Positions 33,740-45,540 of a DNA stretch of 64,000 nucleotides are shown here, piece after piece. Source of the stretch: Arachnopeziza araneosa (taxonomy: Eukaryota; Ascomycota; Leotiomycetes; Helotiales; Arachnopezizaceae). Position 1 is the stretch's first letter; the number at the start of each line of letters is the position of its first letter. Under the pieces are notes generated by a model. The model had not been told where the DNA came from and did no database searches. It saw nothing but the letters and a program-made list of their open reading frames with translations. The stretch covers positions 1 through 64,000 of the forward strand of contig QYAI01000100.1 in NCBI GenBank assembly GCA_003988855.1, in the 5' to 3' direction. The position numbers and the translations under genes are program-made.

Positions 33740-35788
33740 TCAATACAATGTCGCAGTCCGCCACTGGGGCCGGTTATTTGTAGCTTTCCCGCGCATCCAA
33801 CTCTCCAAGTAACAGAGACCAACAAACAAAAAACCATCTCTGTCCAAACAACGACGAAGAACAGCGGGTGCGGGACAGCCTTGAAGCACAAATATCTCGT
33901 CCGAAGGCCGAGTTTCCATAGGTCCCATCCCTGGCTCACCCTTAACTGAACAAAAGAAGAGATGTTTTTCAAAATTGAGCTTCAGCGCTCGATAATGGTA
34001 ATCTCCAAGCTCATGATCATCGAACCGCGGGTCGATATAGAGGTCTCGGCGATCGCGAGTTTCCTTCCACTTCTTCCACCATTTCTTGATTTCCGCCAAC
34101 TTATCAACAGGGAGCGGAAATCGTCTATGCATGTAATATTGTCGAATATCCCTATCCAAGCGTGCAGCTCTCCAAAATTTATCAAGATCCGGAAGCTTTG
34201 CATAGCCGGTGTAGAGTTTTTCCCACTCACTCACGTGGCGGAGTATCACATCGGCTCCACGAGGACTATCTAGTAATTCCATATCATACTCACACGGCTG
34301 TTCAGCACAAACACCTACCACCCCGATCGGGATTGCTTGGACCTTTAGATCTTGTCCAGTAAGATCAGGAAAGTCATTGAACCCTTCAAACTTTGAGTTG
34401 GAAGATGCCTCAAAAAGCCCCCAGCGTTGGCTTCCATCATAACTAGGAAGAACCTCAGTAGTGAGGTCGATAGCCCAGGAGGGCAAATCGCTGACCGTAC
34501 TTCTTCGAACGCCTCTAGCTTCGCTGAGTCGCAATAGGCTTGTGTCGATATCGTAAACTAGTTTACTACATCGACTAAAGATCTCAGCGGTTGTTCCTGA
34601 GAATCCAAATGTACCAAACCATCGCTCTTGAATCTCTGGATCTTGCAATCCAAGTATTCCAAAAAGGTGATCTCGGGGAACAGTAGCATTCCTCTCTCTC
34701 GATGATTCGATAGCGAGGCCTAGAGGTGTTGATGGAAAAGGTTCGGACTCTGCAAACATCTTGCGATGTTGATGCACATCCCAAGCTCGAATTCTGTCCT
34801 GGAATCGAGTTCGTTCGTATCCTATTTTGGAGAACAAGGGTGCCAACCTTTTACAGCAATTATTGGTGTGCTCATTAATGCCTTTGATACCTTCAAATAT
34901 TTTGGAGAGGTGAAAAGTGTACGGGTATGCATGAATAATGGGATCGACTCGCGGTAAGACAGCTTCTTGTAAAGTCCACACACGTGTCCACCAGGGGCGA
35001 GAAAGAAGCCATCTTAAACAATCGTGAATTTCAAATAAATGCCTGTTCAAAATGTATCGGCTGGTTCTAGTTGGAGTATCGTTGGTAGCAAAGAATAACG
35101 GAAGTTCGTGGAAATGCTTTCCTCCAGCAATTTCTGCCAACAAAGCCAAGGTTTGAGGCATAATGGCATCGTCAGACACCATAACCTTAGGTGCTCTCTG
35201 GAATTTGCCACCAGCTCTCTGGAAATTCTCGAGTTCATCCCGGACAACAATTCTCTCCACTCTATTCCAATCTTCCAAAGTCCACTCACAAACAGGAATG
35301 AATTCGCCTGTATCTCCTCTGATCTGATCAATCCAAGATTTCGAAAAGTTGCCAAACCAAATATGTGCCACTTTTGCCTGTCGATATATCCTAGTCATCA
35401 ATTCAATTTGTTTGCCCTTTTCTTCGTCGTTGGTCTGATCGATACAAATAGCATCGGCCCACACAGTTCGAACGACATCTGGTAAACGCAAGCAGTTCAA
35501 GAAATCAACCAGGTTCTCCGTTGCGTAGAAGATCTCGTGACCTACAGTGATGGGTTTGGTTTTGGTCGCATCACCCCAGACGTAGGAGAGTGACTCGTAG
35601 GATGGGTTATCGTTTAGTGAGACTACCTCTAGGCTACAAGCGATGGAGGTATTGTTGGCTCCTGGATGGATGTTGAGGGCCCGGATACATGCATGGTTGG
35701 GATCAAGAGGGGTTTCGATCCAAGGGAGTCGCTCCACTATGAAAGGGTCGTCGTCATATTCATATTCATCTTCATCGAGCTCGCTCAT
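33740..35788 (-). CDS. HET-domain protein (heterokaryon incompatibility family)
   Basis: This is an intronless 682-residue minus-strand gene. The ATG at 35788 (MSELDEDE) is the first real ATG; the frame extends 11 codons further without one. The N-terminus is acidic. The HET domain follows with YESLSYVWGD (YVWGD at 69-73), WADAICIDQ at 110-118, MTRIYRQAKVAHIWFG and SRPWWTRVWTLQEAVL. The middle has PRDHLFGILGL, the usual domain-end motif. The C-terminal DEIFVLQGCPAPAVLR block corresponds to the GD-x-V-x-L-x-G tail of the family. It is intact as read and unrelated in detail to the HET gene at 2 kb, so it is not a recent duplicate. Its role in allorecognition is inferred from the family only. 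Confidence 0.92.
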   Translation of the reverse strand: MSELDEDEYEYDDDPFIVERLPWIETPLDPNHACIRALNIHPGANNTSIACSLEVVSLNDNPSYESLSYVWGDATKTKPITVGHEIFYATENLVDFLNCLRLPDVVRTVWADAICIDQTNDEEKGKQIELMTRIYRQAKVAHIWFGNFSKSWIDQIRGDTGEFIPVCEWTLEDWNRVERIVVRDELENFQRAGGKFQRAPKVMVSDDAIMPQTLALLAEIAGGKHFHELPLFFATNDTPTRTSRYILNRHLFEIHDCLRWLLSRPWWTRVWTLQEAVLPRVDPIIHAYPYTFHLSKIFEGIKGINEHTNNCCKRLAPLFSKIGYERTRFQDRIRAWDVHQHRKMFAESEPFPSTPLGLAIESSRERNATVPRDHLFGILGLQDPEIQERWFGTFGFSGTTAEIFSRCSKLVYDIDTSLLRLSEARGVRRSTVSDLPSWAIDLTTEVLPSYDGSQRWGLFEASSNSKFEGFNDFPDLTGQDLKVQAIPIGVVGVCAEQPCEYDMELLDSPRGADVILRHVSEWEKLYTGYAKLPDLDKFWRAARLDRDIRQYYMHRRFPLPVDKLAEIKKWWKKWKETRDRRDLYIDPRFDDHELGDYHYRALKLNFEKHLFFCSVKGEPGMGPMETRPSDEIFVLQGCPAPAVLRRCLDRDGFLFVGLCYLESWMRGKATNNRPQWRTATLY

Positions 35789-36065
35789 GGCTGTTACTTG
35801 AGTCCAGCTTTGTTCTATCAACCTAGCGATATGACGGCTTATGTGGAGTCAGGAAAAGGATCGGCCCGTCCGCCCTGGTTTTGCCGTTTGACGTGGGAAT
35901 TATAGCGCCTTTTTCTGCTAGTAGACAGCTCCTCGCCCACATCACCCCGCTTGTAGTTGGTAAGAGCGAATTGCGGTGCGAATTGGATTGCACTGCAAAG
36001 GTGGTGGACAAGCCTGCATTTCTTGCGTGTGCTGCATCTACCTTGTATAGTTAAGCGAGGGTCAT
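35789..36065. other. Intergenic region
   Basis: This is the upstream region of the HET gene. No gene is supported. Confidence 0.4.
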
Positions 36066-37203
36066 GTGTCTATTGTTAGGATTTTAAAGATAAAAAGGGC
36101 GTTGAAACTTAACACAGCTGATACACAACTACCTCCTGGCTTTCCGCCAATTCACTCATGTCAACATTGCGAAAAGTTTGTTCTAGACCCAAATGTGGAG
36201 GGGCTGTTTGACACGCGGATGACGAGGAGAGAGTGGGCTTCATTCGACCCTGAGCTTACCGTCGAAGAGGTGTGTAAACTTGGATAAGATGGTTGCTTAT
36301 TCTGTGAATATATTTTATCCCATTTGAATAAGAGGCGTATGGTTTCCACAATCTCTATTCATTTGATCCAGTAGAAGACGACAAACCTGGGCTTCAGTCC
36401 ATCGCATTCGGAGAAAAAGAAGATAAACACAAGTCAATCCTCAATTATTGGACCCATTCTGATAGCAATTCCAGGTTTTGGTCTTTCAAATATTAATATT
36501 GATCCCCGCCTGGACTGATTATTGTTCCGCGCTATCCAATAAACGTCGAGCCTGGTTCAAGCGATACTTTCGAGTTAGCAAGAGGATGGTTACATTCATG
36601 TTTAAATACTCATGTGAATTGTCCAAAGCCGGCTTCGAACTTCATGTGAGAGGCGGTGATCTAGTTGTAAAGGGGCGATTGTGGCAAGCGGTCTTAGACA
36701 TTAGCAAGCTAGATAAGCAAAGCGACAATGAAGAATTTTTCAGCCTTGCAGCATCTGGTTGGCCAGAGATTGAAACCTGGATTCCATTATGTTTCGACGC
36801 TATAGAAGAGGAGTTCGATGCCGCTATCATACAAGTGTCCGATGCCGAGACTAAGCATACTATGAAAATCAGCCTCTTGGAAACCTATAGTGATGGATCT
36901 ACCGATCGTAGGGGCCTTATTCTCCGAGATCTTGGGGATCAGAGGTTTTCAAGATTAGGTGTTTTTGACGGGAGGTGGAGCTTAGACGTATCATCCAACG
37001 CGACAAATTCCACCGAAAGTTCGGGTTCTAGGGCAGCCTCAGATTCCAGCGAAGACTCAGATCCCAGCGACGACTCAGATCTTAGCGGCGACTCAGATCT
37101 CAGCGGAGACTTAGAGGCGGCCATCAGGGTAAGACAAGTAGCAAATGACCAGTGGTTTCGGCGGTTTGATGAATGGGCCCCAACGACTATCATGATTGTC
37201 TAG
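36066..37203 (+). pseudogene. Decayed gene with HET-like N-terminal Cys motif
   Basis: The frame at 36066-36284 has no ATG. It carries IHSCQHCEKFVLDP, like the cysteine motif that opens many fungal HET-type proteins. After an in-frame TAA at 36285-36287 it continues with DGCLFCEYILSHLNKRR, then meets another stop. A second frame (about 36350-36497) reads HNLYSFDPVEDDKPG, and a third (36478-37203) carries the C-terminal part with FELHVRGGD, RRGLILRDLG and an acidic Ser/Asp repeat (18-bp DNA units at about 37047-37110). No consistent set of GT-AG introns joins these, so it is probably a broken gene. The family assignment is tentative. Confidence 0.5.
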
Positions 37204-37729
37204 AAAGCCCCACTATTCGCAATTGCCACACGAAAGTTGAGACGGTGAAATCGATGCAAAGGTCCAGTTTTGATTGAGAGTGTTGTGAACCTGTTTCGTG
37301 AACTATATGTTTGACCGCTACATCGATTTTGATTTGGGATCCAGCATGGTATTTGACATGTGTAGCGGAAGGTTTCGCTTGTAAGGGAGCTCAGGCGTTC
37401 GAAGAAGTAGTCCCTGGTGGCTGCTGTTAAGATGGAGTTGAGTAGGGAGTGAGTATTTGGAGACAGATAAGTTTTGGAAATATTCAAACTTGAAAGAAGG
37501 AAATTTTGAGGGATATTTGTAGCGTATGATTGAGAACTCGGATTCATGAAGAGAAAGGGGCAGCACTGGATGTTAAAGGAAATCGAGTACGTGAGTGTTC
37601 ACTACGAAAAAAATGATGTGTAGCTCTACAATCATAGCCAAAAAAGTAAAGATATAGGGAAACCTGACATCGCATCATGATCCAAAGAATGCCACATCAA
37701 AGCGGTCGCCAGAAAACAACGAGGAAAAC
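37204..37729. other. Intergenic region
   Basis: No supported gene is seen. Small minus-strand frames overlap each other and have no motif. Confidence 0.4.
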
Positions 37730-37921
37730 ATGGAGAAGAATATGCAACATCATAATCAACTCGCTTTGGATGAAGAAAACGAGGAAGTTTCTAAAACAAA
37801 GATCTACATTCCAGAAGGACCTCCGCCTGATTATGACTATGACGCAGATATAGAAGATGAGGAGGGACGCGGGGTTGGAGAGTTACAGGATTCCAGTCTT
37901 AAAACTAGAATCGGGGAATAG
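37730..37921 (+). CDS. Small acidic hypothetical protein
   Basis: This frame of 63 codons starts at an ATG and has no intron. The product is strongly acidic in its second half (DYDYDADIEDEEG) and lacks any hydrophobic segment. It may be a real small gene or a random open frame; nothing in it is recognised. Confidence 0.25.
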   Translation: MEKNMQHHNQLALDEENEEVSKTKIYIPEGPPPDYDYDADIEDEEGRGVGELQDSSLKTRIGE

Positions 37922-38251
37922 ATTGCTTTGTGGAATCTCAATGCCGTACCAAGGGATAGTATTGAGATGGACTGAATAGTGGAAGTGTGATATATTCGAG
38001 TAACGCAAGGGTTGTGGGGATTCAAATAAATGACTGGAAGGGATTTCCAAATCCAGAATATCCTAGCTCCTCCTCTGCCTTATTGGTCCTAAGTATAGCA
38101 CGAAATGGCCTATGATGATTCTCTGAGTTTTGATAGTCGAGCTTTTCGCTCCAACTGCCATCAATGAATTCCCATTTTATGATCCACCTTCGCAGCAAAT
38201 GCTTGCAAGAATTCACAGGCTATCCATTTTGCACTCCCAATCGACTTTTCG

Positions 38252-38605
38252 TTATCTCAATCTTCGGGCTTCACGTTCGGATTCGAGTAAGCAGAGAATA
38301 TCGTCTTCGCGGACTGTAGAAAACTCTATTAGCTCCTTCTTCTTCTTCGATTGCGGATAACTTTGAAGTAAGGCTAGATGCAATGATTCGTAGATGCTGG
38401 GAGGGGGTGGTACCTGGACCCTTGACGTTGCGGATAATGCTTCTGGTAGTGTCATCCATAAACTCGACTCTGACTTGAGTAACACCACCGCGAGAACCTA
38501 TTCTCATGAGCATAGCCATCAATTTCTTCTTGCATTGAGCATACCAGTTCGGCCCAAAACACGAGTGACCTTCACAAGCTTAACGGGGACCTTTGAAGCT
38601 TCCAT
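38252..38605 (-). CDS. RPS28: 40S ribosomal protein eS28
   Basis: This is a 68-residue protein in three minus-strand exons: 38545-38605, 38414-38497 and 38252-38313, with introns of 47 and 100 bp. The spliced product begins MEASKVPVKLVKVTRVLGRTG and continues SRGGVTQVRVEFMDD, RSIIRNVKGP, VREDDILCLLESEREARRLR, which is eS28 throughout. Length matches the family exactly. It sits at the neck of the small subunit near the mRNA exit. It is divergent to HIS1, with 470 bp between start codons. Confidence 0.98.
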
Positions 38606-39075
38606 ATCTGCTATCCGTTTCTGCAATCAGTGATCTGGTCTGCTGTATTCCTGGTAAGACTAACTTGATGTGCGTACCTGGGTAAATTAAGCTGTAGATG
38701 CTGTCATGATGAATTTCGAGAAATGTGCGCGGGATTGTGCCATAGCCGACCGCCTACCGAATTCGGTTAGGTCTCTCAAGCCCTTGTGCATCAATGCAGG
38801 TGGGGCAAAAATTCTCCCCAGCTCGCCAGTTAAGGGACATAAAGACACCACCTCTGACCCTACGCCCTGTTATATTTGTCGTGCTGCAGCTTGAAACCCC
38901 AATTGGTACTTTTGGCGCGTCACGTCAACTTCTATTGTTGTAATTACCACAGCCTGAATCCCTTCTGCAGATATTTCGACGAATAATACTGTCTCAACCC
39001 CGCCATCAAAGCAAACTCGCATTCACTGTTGGCATACATCAAAGAACAAAGACCCCGCGTTTTTGGTTGCGCAGA
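38606..39075. promoter_or_regulatory. Shared upstream region of RPS28 and HIS1
   Basis: These 470 bp lie between two divergent start codons and must hold both promoters and leaders. A plus-strand frame at 38706-38894 starts with ATG but shows no conserved features. I found no clear TGACTC element for general amino acid control. Confidence 0.5.
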
Positions 39076-40290
39076 ATGGATCTTGTCAATCAGTAAGAGC
39101 AAATACCAAGATGCCTTTCTTTCAGGAAGTTGATACTCATGAGAAGTTTACTGATAATCCGTCAAGTTTAGAAGGGAGGCTACTTTTTGCAGTACCGAAG
39201 AGTGAGTCAGTCGTACTATTTGCCAGAGCAGAGAAACTCACCATTTTTAGAGGGCAGATTATTACAAGCCGCGTTAAATCTACTCGAAGGTGCCGATATC
39301 CAATTTAGGAGAGAAAATCGTCTCGATATTGCGCTGGTTAAGAATTTACCTATTGCGCTCGTCTTTCTACCAGCCGCAGATATTCCTACCTTTGTTGGAG
39401 AGGGCCGAGTCTCTCTTGGAATAACGGGAAGGGATACAGTTGCCGAGCATGCTGCTGCTGTAGAGGCAACACGAAGAGAACACGCGGAATCTGGGAAGTC
39501 AACACCAACTGAAGATGATGCATATACTGGATGCGAGGAAATCATGGATTTGGGTTTTGGTTCCTGCAAATTACAAGTTCAGGTCCCGGAGAAAGGAAAA
39601 TATATTAAACCCAGCGATTTGATTGGGAAGAACATTGGTACGAGTTTTGTTCACTTGGCAGAAGAGTACTTTGCGGTTTTGGAGGCTGAAGCGGATGCTG
39701 CGACGGATAATGGAGACGTCAAAACGAAACGACCACTGAGGACGAAAATCATTGAGTTGAGTGGAAGTGTTGAAGCTGCTTGTGCTTTGGGTGTGGCAGA
39801 CGGAATTGTTGATCTTGTTGGTAAGTGCTGTCTCTGCTGTTGTGGTCAGTCGTCTAATCTGTGGTAGAATCTGGAGAAACAATGAAGGCAGCTGGTTTAA
39901 AAGCAATCGATACAGTTGTGGAAAGCACTGCAGTGCTAATTCAATCCAAAAAACCCTCGAATCCAGAGATAGTTGACCTAATAGCCTCGCGAATTCGGGG
40001 TGTTATCAGTTCGTACCTCTGTGTTTCCTTTGCGCCTCACTAACCAATGTCTAGCCGCGCAAAAATATGTTCTCTGCCAGTATAACGTTCAACGCACTTC
40101 ACTCCACGAGGCTACTAAGATCACTCCCGGAAAACGAGCTCCAACAATCAACGCGTTAGAAGCAGAGGGATGGCTTGCTGTTAGTAGCATGGTAGAAAAG
40201 AAGAAGATCGCGACAGTGATGGATGAGTTGACGAAGGTGGGAGCTACAGACATCTTGGTCTTGCATATTGCGAATTCAAGAACTTTTTGA
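39076..40290 (+). CDS. HIS1: ATP phosphoribosyltransferase (histidine biosynthesis, first step)
   Basis: This is a 332-residue protein in five exons: 39076-39092, 39167-39201, 39251-39820, 39868-40008 and 40055-40290. The first two exons are only 17 and 35 nt, and joining them gives MDLVNHLEGRLLFAVPKKGRLLQAALNLL, the HisG/His1 start. Further landmarks are FLPAADIPTFVGEGRVSLGITG, a predicted PRPP-loop segment (EAACALGVADGIVDLVESGETM) and the regulatory C-terminal domain (YVLCQYNV, KITPGKRAPTINAL, GATDILVLHI). The enzyme condenses ATP with PRPP and is feedback-inhibited by histidine through the C-terminal domain. It is the long form and is complete. Confidence 0.97.
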
Positions 40291-40748
40291 TTGAAAGGAG
40301 TGATGGATTATGAATGATGAACTAGATGAAAATAATAAAAAGATTCGCTTTGGAGAGAAATCTAGGAATTGGTGGCTTGATTGTCTCACAGCCTTGACAC
40401 TTATTTTATAGCCTCGTGAGGGGTACAATCTTCTACGTCTCACTTGTCAATCTACAGTTCTACGGACCTGAAAAAATCTATTTCTGAACTCGATTCAAAA
40501 CATCTCGATAATTATATTTGCTTGGCATTGCGTATCTTCGAAAGAATATCTCAAGCCATACAATACAGCCTTCCAATGACGTCTAACGCCTCGTCAGTAA
40601 TGCCGAAACACCCGCCAAGCGGCACAGCCTCGCGATCGGCACCAACAAAAAGAGGTCCTTTCTTTCACAATAAAACAGCACAATGTTCTTCTCTCACCCA
40701 AATCCGAAAACATTTGATTGCACCCAATTCAACAGATATAATTACAAA
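40291..40748. other. Intergenic region
   Basis: No gene is supported; it holds the HIS1 3' end and the upstream region of the small membrane protein gene. Confidence 0.4.
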
Positions 40749-41397
40749 ATGGCAGAACGACGAGAGAACGCCACACTCCCACTACAGATGAGATCACGAT
40801 CCCCAGTCCCGGTTCCCTCACCCGAAGCACCAAAAGAAAGCGCTGTTGTACGGGTATGGCCCCTCCCTTTCATATCCCCAGAGAGTAAAGACAAAGACTA
40901 ATATGTTAATATAGCTCCTCCTCGCACCCCTAGCCTTCCTCTCCTTCATCCTCTCGCTCGCCCTCATCTCCGAGCACAACCTCGCAATCCGAAGCACATC
41001 CCACGACACCTATCCGAACACCATCCTCGGTCACTGTAGATCCCTGCTCCACTTCCTCCTATTCAAACGCGTGGACCGCTCGCCATATTCCTATGTTAAG
41101 AGCCCAAATCTGAGTCCGGAAGTGATCAAGCGGGGTGGTGGGGTCGATGCAAATAGGAAAGAGAGATTGGGGGTGGGGAGAGAAAATATTGCCGGGAAGG
41201 AAAAGGAACCGTGGCATTGGCATAGCAATCAGAGACATATGTTGAAGGTTGAAATGGACGATGCGTTTAGGGTCAGGAAATGGGTCATGCTTGCGCTTGC
41301 TGCGGGGATTGTGGTTCTGCTGCTCGGCCTGGGTTATACAGCACGATTGGCGATTCACTGGTTGAGGAACTTGGTGGGATTGGATAGGGAGCTGTGA
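40749..41397 (+). CDS. Uncharacterised two-pass membrane protein
   Basis: This is a 195-residue protein in two exons (40749-40853 and 40915-41397; 61-bp intron). The N-terminal 30 residues are Pro/Ser-rich. The splice opens a hydrophobic segment (LLLAPLAFLSFILSLALI). A polar middle of about 90 residues has many Lys and Arg. A second membrane segment (WVMLALAAGIVVLLLGLGYTA) lies near the C-terminus. I do not recognise the family. The membrane location is inferred from hydrophobicity only. Confidence 0.75.
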
Positions 41398-41896
41398 GAA
41401 GTATGGTGCTTGTTCAGATGGACTAAAAGCTGATGAGATATTGGATACCATCTAAAAAGGGATGGGAAGAAGGCGTTCAAGAAGTGGGTGCCAGACGTCA
41501 GTCCCAGTGTTTGACAACAACATGTGTCGTGATGAAGAGGCCGTACACTCGATACAAGATAACCAGCGTCTGGGAAAGAAGCTATTGCTGCGCAATTTTC
41601 TAGGGTTTTGAGGCTGAGACTAGAGGCGACAGAGGTGAGAGATAGATGGACGTATGAAGAGCGAACGAAGGGGGAGGATGACGAACGATGGATATCACAA
41701 GAACATAGTTTTGGATTGTTCTTTCAGTAAATAAAACTGTTTCAAAGGCGTTTTTAACGCTCCACCGTCTGTCAGCCTCCATTTTTAGCGAGTCACTATG
41801 AATCGCTCGCCTAATTAAGCGATCTAAAGGGGGGATACATGTATAGCTTTACTTTATATGCTTATCTTCTCATCTATCATGCATCATCATTAGCTA
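41398..41896. other. Intergenic region
   Basis: No gene is seen; this is a convergent 3' region between two genes. Confidence 0.4.
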
Positions 41897-43667
41897 CTAT
41901 AACCAGCATAATATCACCAAAGCACTTGAGAGCATCCCACCCAATACCCAGCTTTCAACACCAACATGACTACCATGGGCTCCAGATACCTGAACATAAG
42001 TTGGCGTCGCCGTTGTCCCAAATCCTCCTATAGAAGCAATCACTCCACCCAACCCCGCAGAAGATGTGCTGGTTCCACTAACAACCACCACCGTCGGCGC
42101 TCCACTCTCCAGACTGATCGTGGCACCGGAGACCGTGACGGCTCCACCCGCGGTAAGAGTCTGCCCACCAATGACAAATGCGGTTGCTGAGTTAGCTGTG
42201 TACGTTGTTGAGTCGATCACTATATACGGTGTTGTGAGAACAGCGGCGTTGGTGATGGTCTGGCTCGACATCCCTTGTGTTGCTCCGTTGATGATGACGG
42301 CGGTCACGGTGCTGGGTAGTATGTAGGTCGTTGGGCTGTCGGTGCCAGATCCAGGGACGACGACCGTGCCGCCTGGGGTGAGGGTTGAACTGCCGATTAT
42401 GAAGTGGGTGTGGGAGTCGCCTGTGTATGTTGTGGAGCCATCCGTGAAAATAGGTGCTACGATTGGTACTGGAGGTTGTGTGACAGGTGCTTGATTTGTG
42501 GTTGTTGTGGGCGTCGTTGTGGGTGTGGTTGGAGTCGGTGTTGTCGGTGTTGTAGGTGTTGTGGAAGGAATGGATACCCCACCTGGCTGCGGAACATGAT
42601 ATCCAGGCGTACTTTCAACTTGGCCATAGCCAGAGGTTATGGTACTTGATGTTGATGTTGAAGTAATACTTGTGGATGTGGTCGTTGAAGATTTCGCTGC
42701 TCCACCGGGATTACCAGCAACGACATTGACATCTGGTGGAGCGTTGACCGTCAGCGTTGCTACAGGTACATGAGCGATCGGAATCCCGTCACCCGCTCCA
42801 GGACTACAAGTCGCGACACTTGACCAGATAGATGAGGTACTTGGGGGTACATGAGCCGCGACCCATTCTACTAACTGGGTAGGAAGGCCTTGAAGGATCT
42901 CTCCTCCGTACATCTGGCTGGTTCCAGAAGTGGGTGCAGCCATGAAAAACCCTGCTGTTGTTAGCATCTTTCATAAATTTTGACACATAATCTAACCTGA
43001 GGGATATACTGGGTACATCGTGGCGATATCTGTACCCACGGGATCGTATTCGCATGTATAATACGAACCAGTTGTCAGTGTACCTGTTGTAAGAGATGCC
43101 AGTGTACCAGCAAGAGTTACATCACTGAAGATCCAAACTGGCGTTGGTGATGGGAATACATCTCCATAAGCATCAGTGAACGCGGTCCCGATCATGAAGG
43201 TAGTATCTGCGAGGTCATCCGGACTGTATCCACCTCCTCCTATAATGAGGTCCGTAGGCACTGCGTTGAGAACTGTGTTGTTGCTCACATCTTGGAAATT
43301 GACGTAGCCCGTAGGTATTACGTTCGAAACGTTTAGATAACGTGTGCTGTAGCTGGTTATTGCGGTGTTGTCATACTGGGTTATTTTCGTAAACACTGTT
43401 GCCACCGTGATTTCGACACTGCTCTCATACCACTCCACTCGAGCAACGCCAAAAGAGTTTAACCAACAACAGAGTGGTGGTGTCGTATACGAAGGACTCT
43501 CATTCGTGCTTGTCGAATTGGAGTAGGCCGCGGTTGCTTGTCGAGGTCAGTTCATCTTACCGGTGGAAGAAATCAATCGTGAGCTAACCTCGAGGGAAGT
43601 ACTGTGCTACAATTGGAAAAATAAGCGACGAAATAAGAATCGCTTTAATTGCCAGTCTTGTAGACAT
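41897..43667 (-). CDS. Secreted Thr/Ser-rich, GPI-type cell surface protein
   Basis: This is a 558-residue protein in three minus-strand exons: 43589-43667, 42997-43536 and 41897-42954, with introns of 52 and 42 bp. The 26-residue first exon is a signal peptide (AIKAILISSLIFPIVAQ). An N-terminal domain of about 200 residues contains PLCCWLNSFGVARVEWYE and several cysteines. It is followed by a Thr/Pro-rich linker (TTPTTPTPTT) and two related modules with TYTGDSHTHFIIGSSTLTPGG and TYTANSATAFVIGGQTLTAGG. The C-terminus is hydrophobic after small residues (GGMLSSALVILCWL), as in GPI-anchored proteins. A cell-wall adhesion or structural role is inferred. No catalytic motif is seen. Confidence 0.85.
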
Positions 43668-45540
43668 TGTTGTTTCATGTCGGTTAACAATGTAGATGTA
43701 AAGTGGCGGTGGGTTTATCACGAAGGTACTTTAGGCTTGGATACCTGCGCCTCACGCCAGCATTCACGCACAGACACGACCAGCAATGCTGGAAAAGATT
43801 GCTGCCCAGCTAGGTGGAGGAGATATGCGAAGCGGCTTGTTTTCCGTGCGTGCATATTGTCTGTTGTCGCGGCCTGTAAGCGACGGCCACCGCACTTCAG
43901 GTCTTGCCATTGGGCTACATATTTGCACTTCTCCGCCGGCTTGTCTTTCTCTGGTGCGAAAAGAGGCTGGGGAGCTTCTGGCTCTTATTGGCTCAGAATA
44001 AACCTTATCTCTTGTGCATTGCACCTCTTCTGCAATTCTGAGGCTCAGGATGCCCTTTTCATGCAGACTCGGCTACGGACCGCTGCCGTTGGTCGAACGT
44101 GTCTCGCTTCAAGCCACCAGCTTAGGAATCAAGCATCCGATGATGTTCTCCCCGCGGCAACCAAAAAGGTCGGGAGAGATCAAGTCATGCGTTCATCTTT
44201 TAGCGACGATTAATAAAATAATGCTACAGATGACTTCTAAACTAAGCTGAGCCTTGAGACTAATGTAGAACAATGGCATCTTGGCTGTGGCTTACCGGTG
44301 AACAATTTCCAGTCATCCGGTGTATCAAGGACAACAATATTATCTGGCAGGACAGACCTGATGAGGTGATCAGTCTTGCCATTCCGCGCCAGTTCGTGGA
44401 CGCTGTTGTCACGAAACACATCGTTGGTTTCATTTTACCAAACTTTGGGAGCACTTGCTTTGCACTCTTCCACAGGTACGGATACCATCTTGCTCTGGAT
44501 ACGTAATTTCCCTGCTGGGAGTTGCCAGATGGCTGCCAAGATACTTCTACAATCTTCCATATTTGACCCAAAATAGTATCAAATGAGTGAAGCGCAACAT
44601 AGTAAGGCTTCTCGCTTAACAATTCAAAACAAACACGCAACAAGCAAACAAAAAACAATTGAAATTGAAATTTCAAATCAATTTTGAAAAAGAATAAAAA
44701 TTAATTAAAGAAGAATATCAATAAGAATAAAAAGCAAAAAAATAAAGCTCTCGACGGCCCAAGAAAACCCCTCCCGCCCTGGGTTTCTTCCTTGTTCTGT
44801 TACATCCTCCTCTTCCCTATACACCTATGTTTTCCTTGATACTGCCCTATGCTGTCATTAAGACAAAGTGGTCTTGAGCCCCGGGACATATAACTTCTTG
44901 TGATCTTAAGGAAAGGCTACGTCTTATCCTTTCCGACATCGATAACCCGCATAAGAAGTTTCGGATTCGTGATTTGCTGACAATGAGCATGGTTAGCTTG
45001 ACAGCCGTCAATCCAAGCTTACGTCTAGTTCTGTACAGTTATAAATATATTCTGATTCCTCTTATTAGATTGTGCTCTTTAGGTATTGCCTAGTGATTCC
45101 ATTGGAACCAACTCAGAAACAATCACGTGGTACAGCGGCTATTGGAGCTTGGCGTACTAGCTTTAACACCAACGGTGGAACCCCAAAGGATCCAGGTTCA
45201 GCCCGATGAGGATTACTGCATCAACAGGCCGCAGACCAGAAAATGTTTTTGGGTGCTTTGCTGCGCCTCACCATGCTCCATGTTCCCTGCGAACTTCACG
45301 CTAGCTTCATGCAGACGGAAGCTTTGGGCAAGGTTGACCGGTATAAGGCTATGGATATCTTTACAATCCACATCATGACTGATTTGGATCATCAAGAATC
45401 GTCCCCGACTGAACTTACGCTAACGGTTTTAACATTTGTGTTCTGGCCAGAGGCACCCTCGACGGAGCTCTTCGGTACAAGGCTGTGGGTGGGGTCTCTT
45501 AACCCTTGAGTCATCCGTCCAAGCATCAAATTCAACAAGT
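43668..45540. other. Large intergenic region
   Basis: No gene is supported over 1.9 kb. Several overlapping frames (for example 44273-44506 plus and 44260-44676 minus) lack motifs. From 44630 to 44750 the sequence is an A-rich low-complexity tract. Short protein-like stretches near 45127-45500 in changing frames may be debris of an older gene. Confidence 0.4.

Noticed and set aside
44260..44676. Overlapping ORFs on both strands
   Set aside because: Each strand reads partly like protein, but neither has a motif; such mutual shadows are common, so neither is called.
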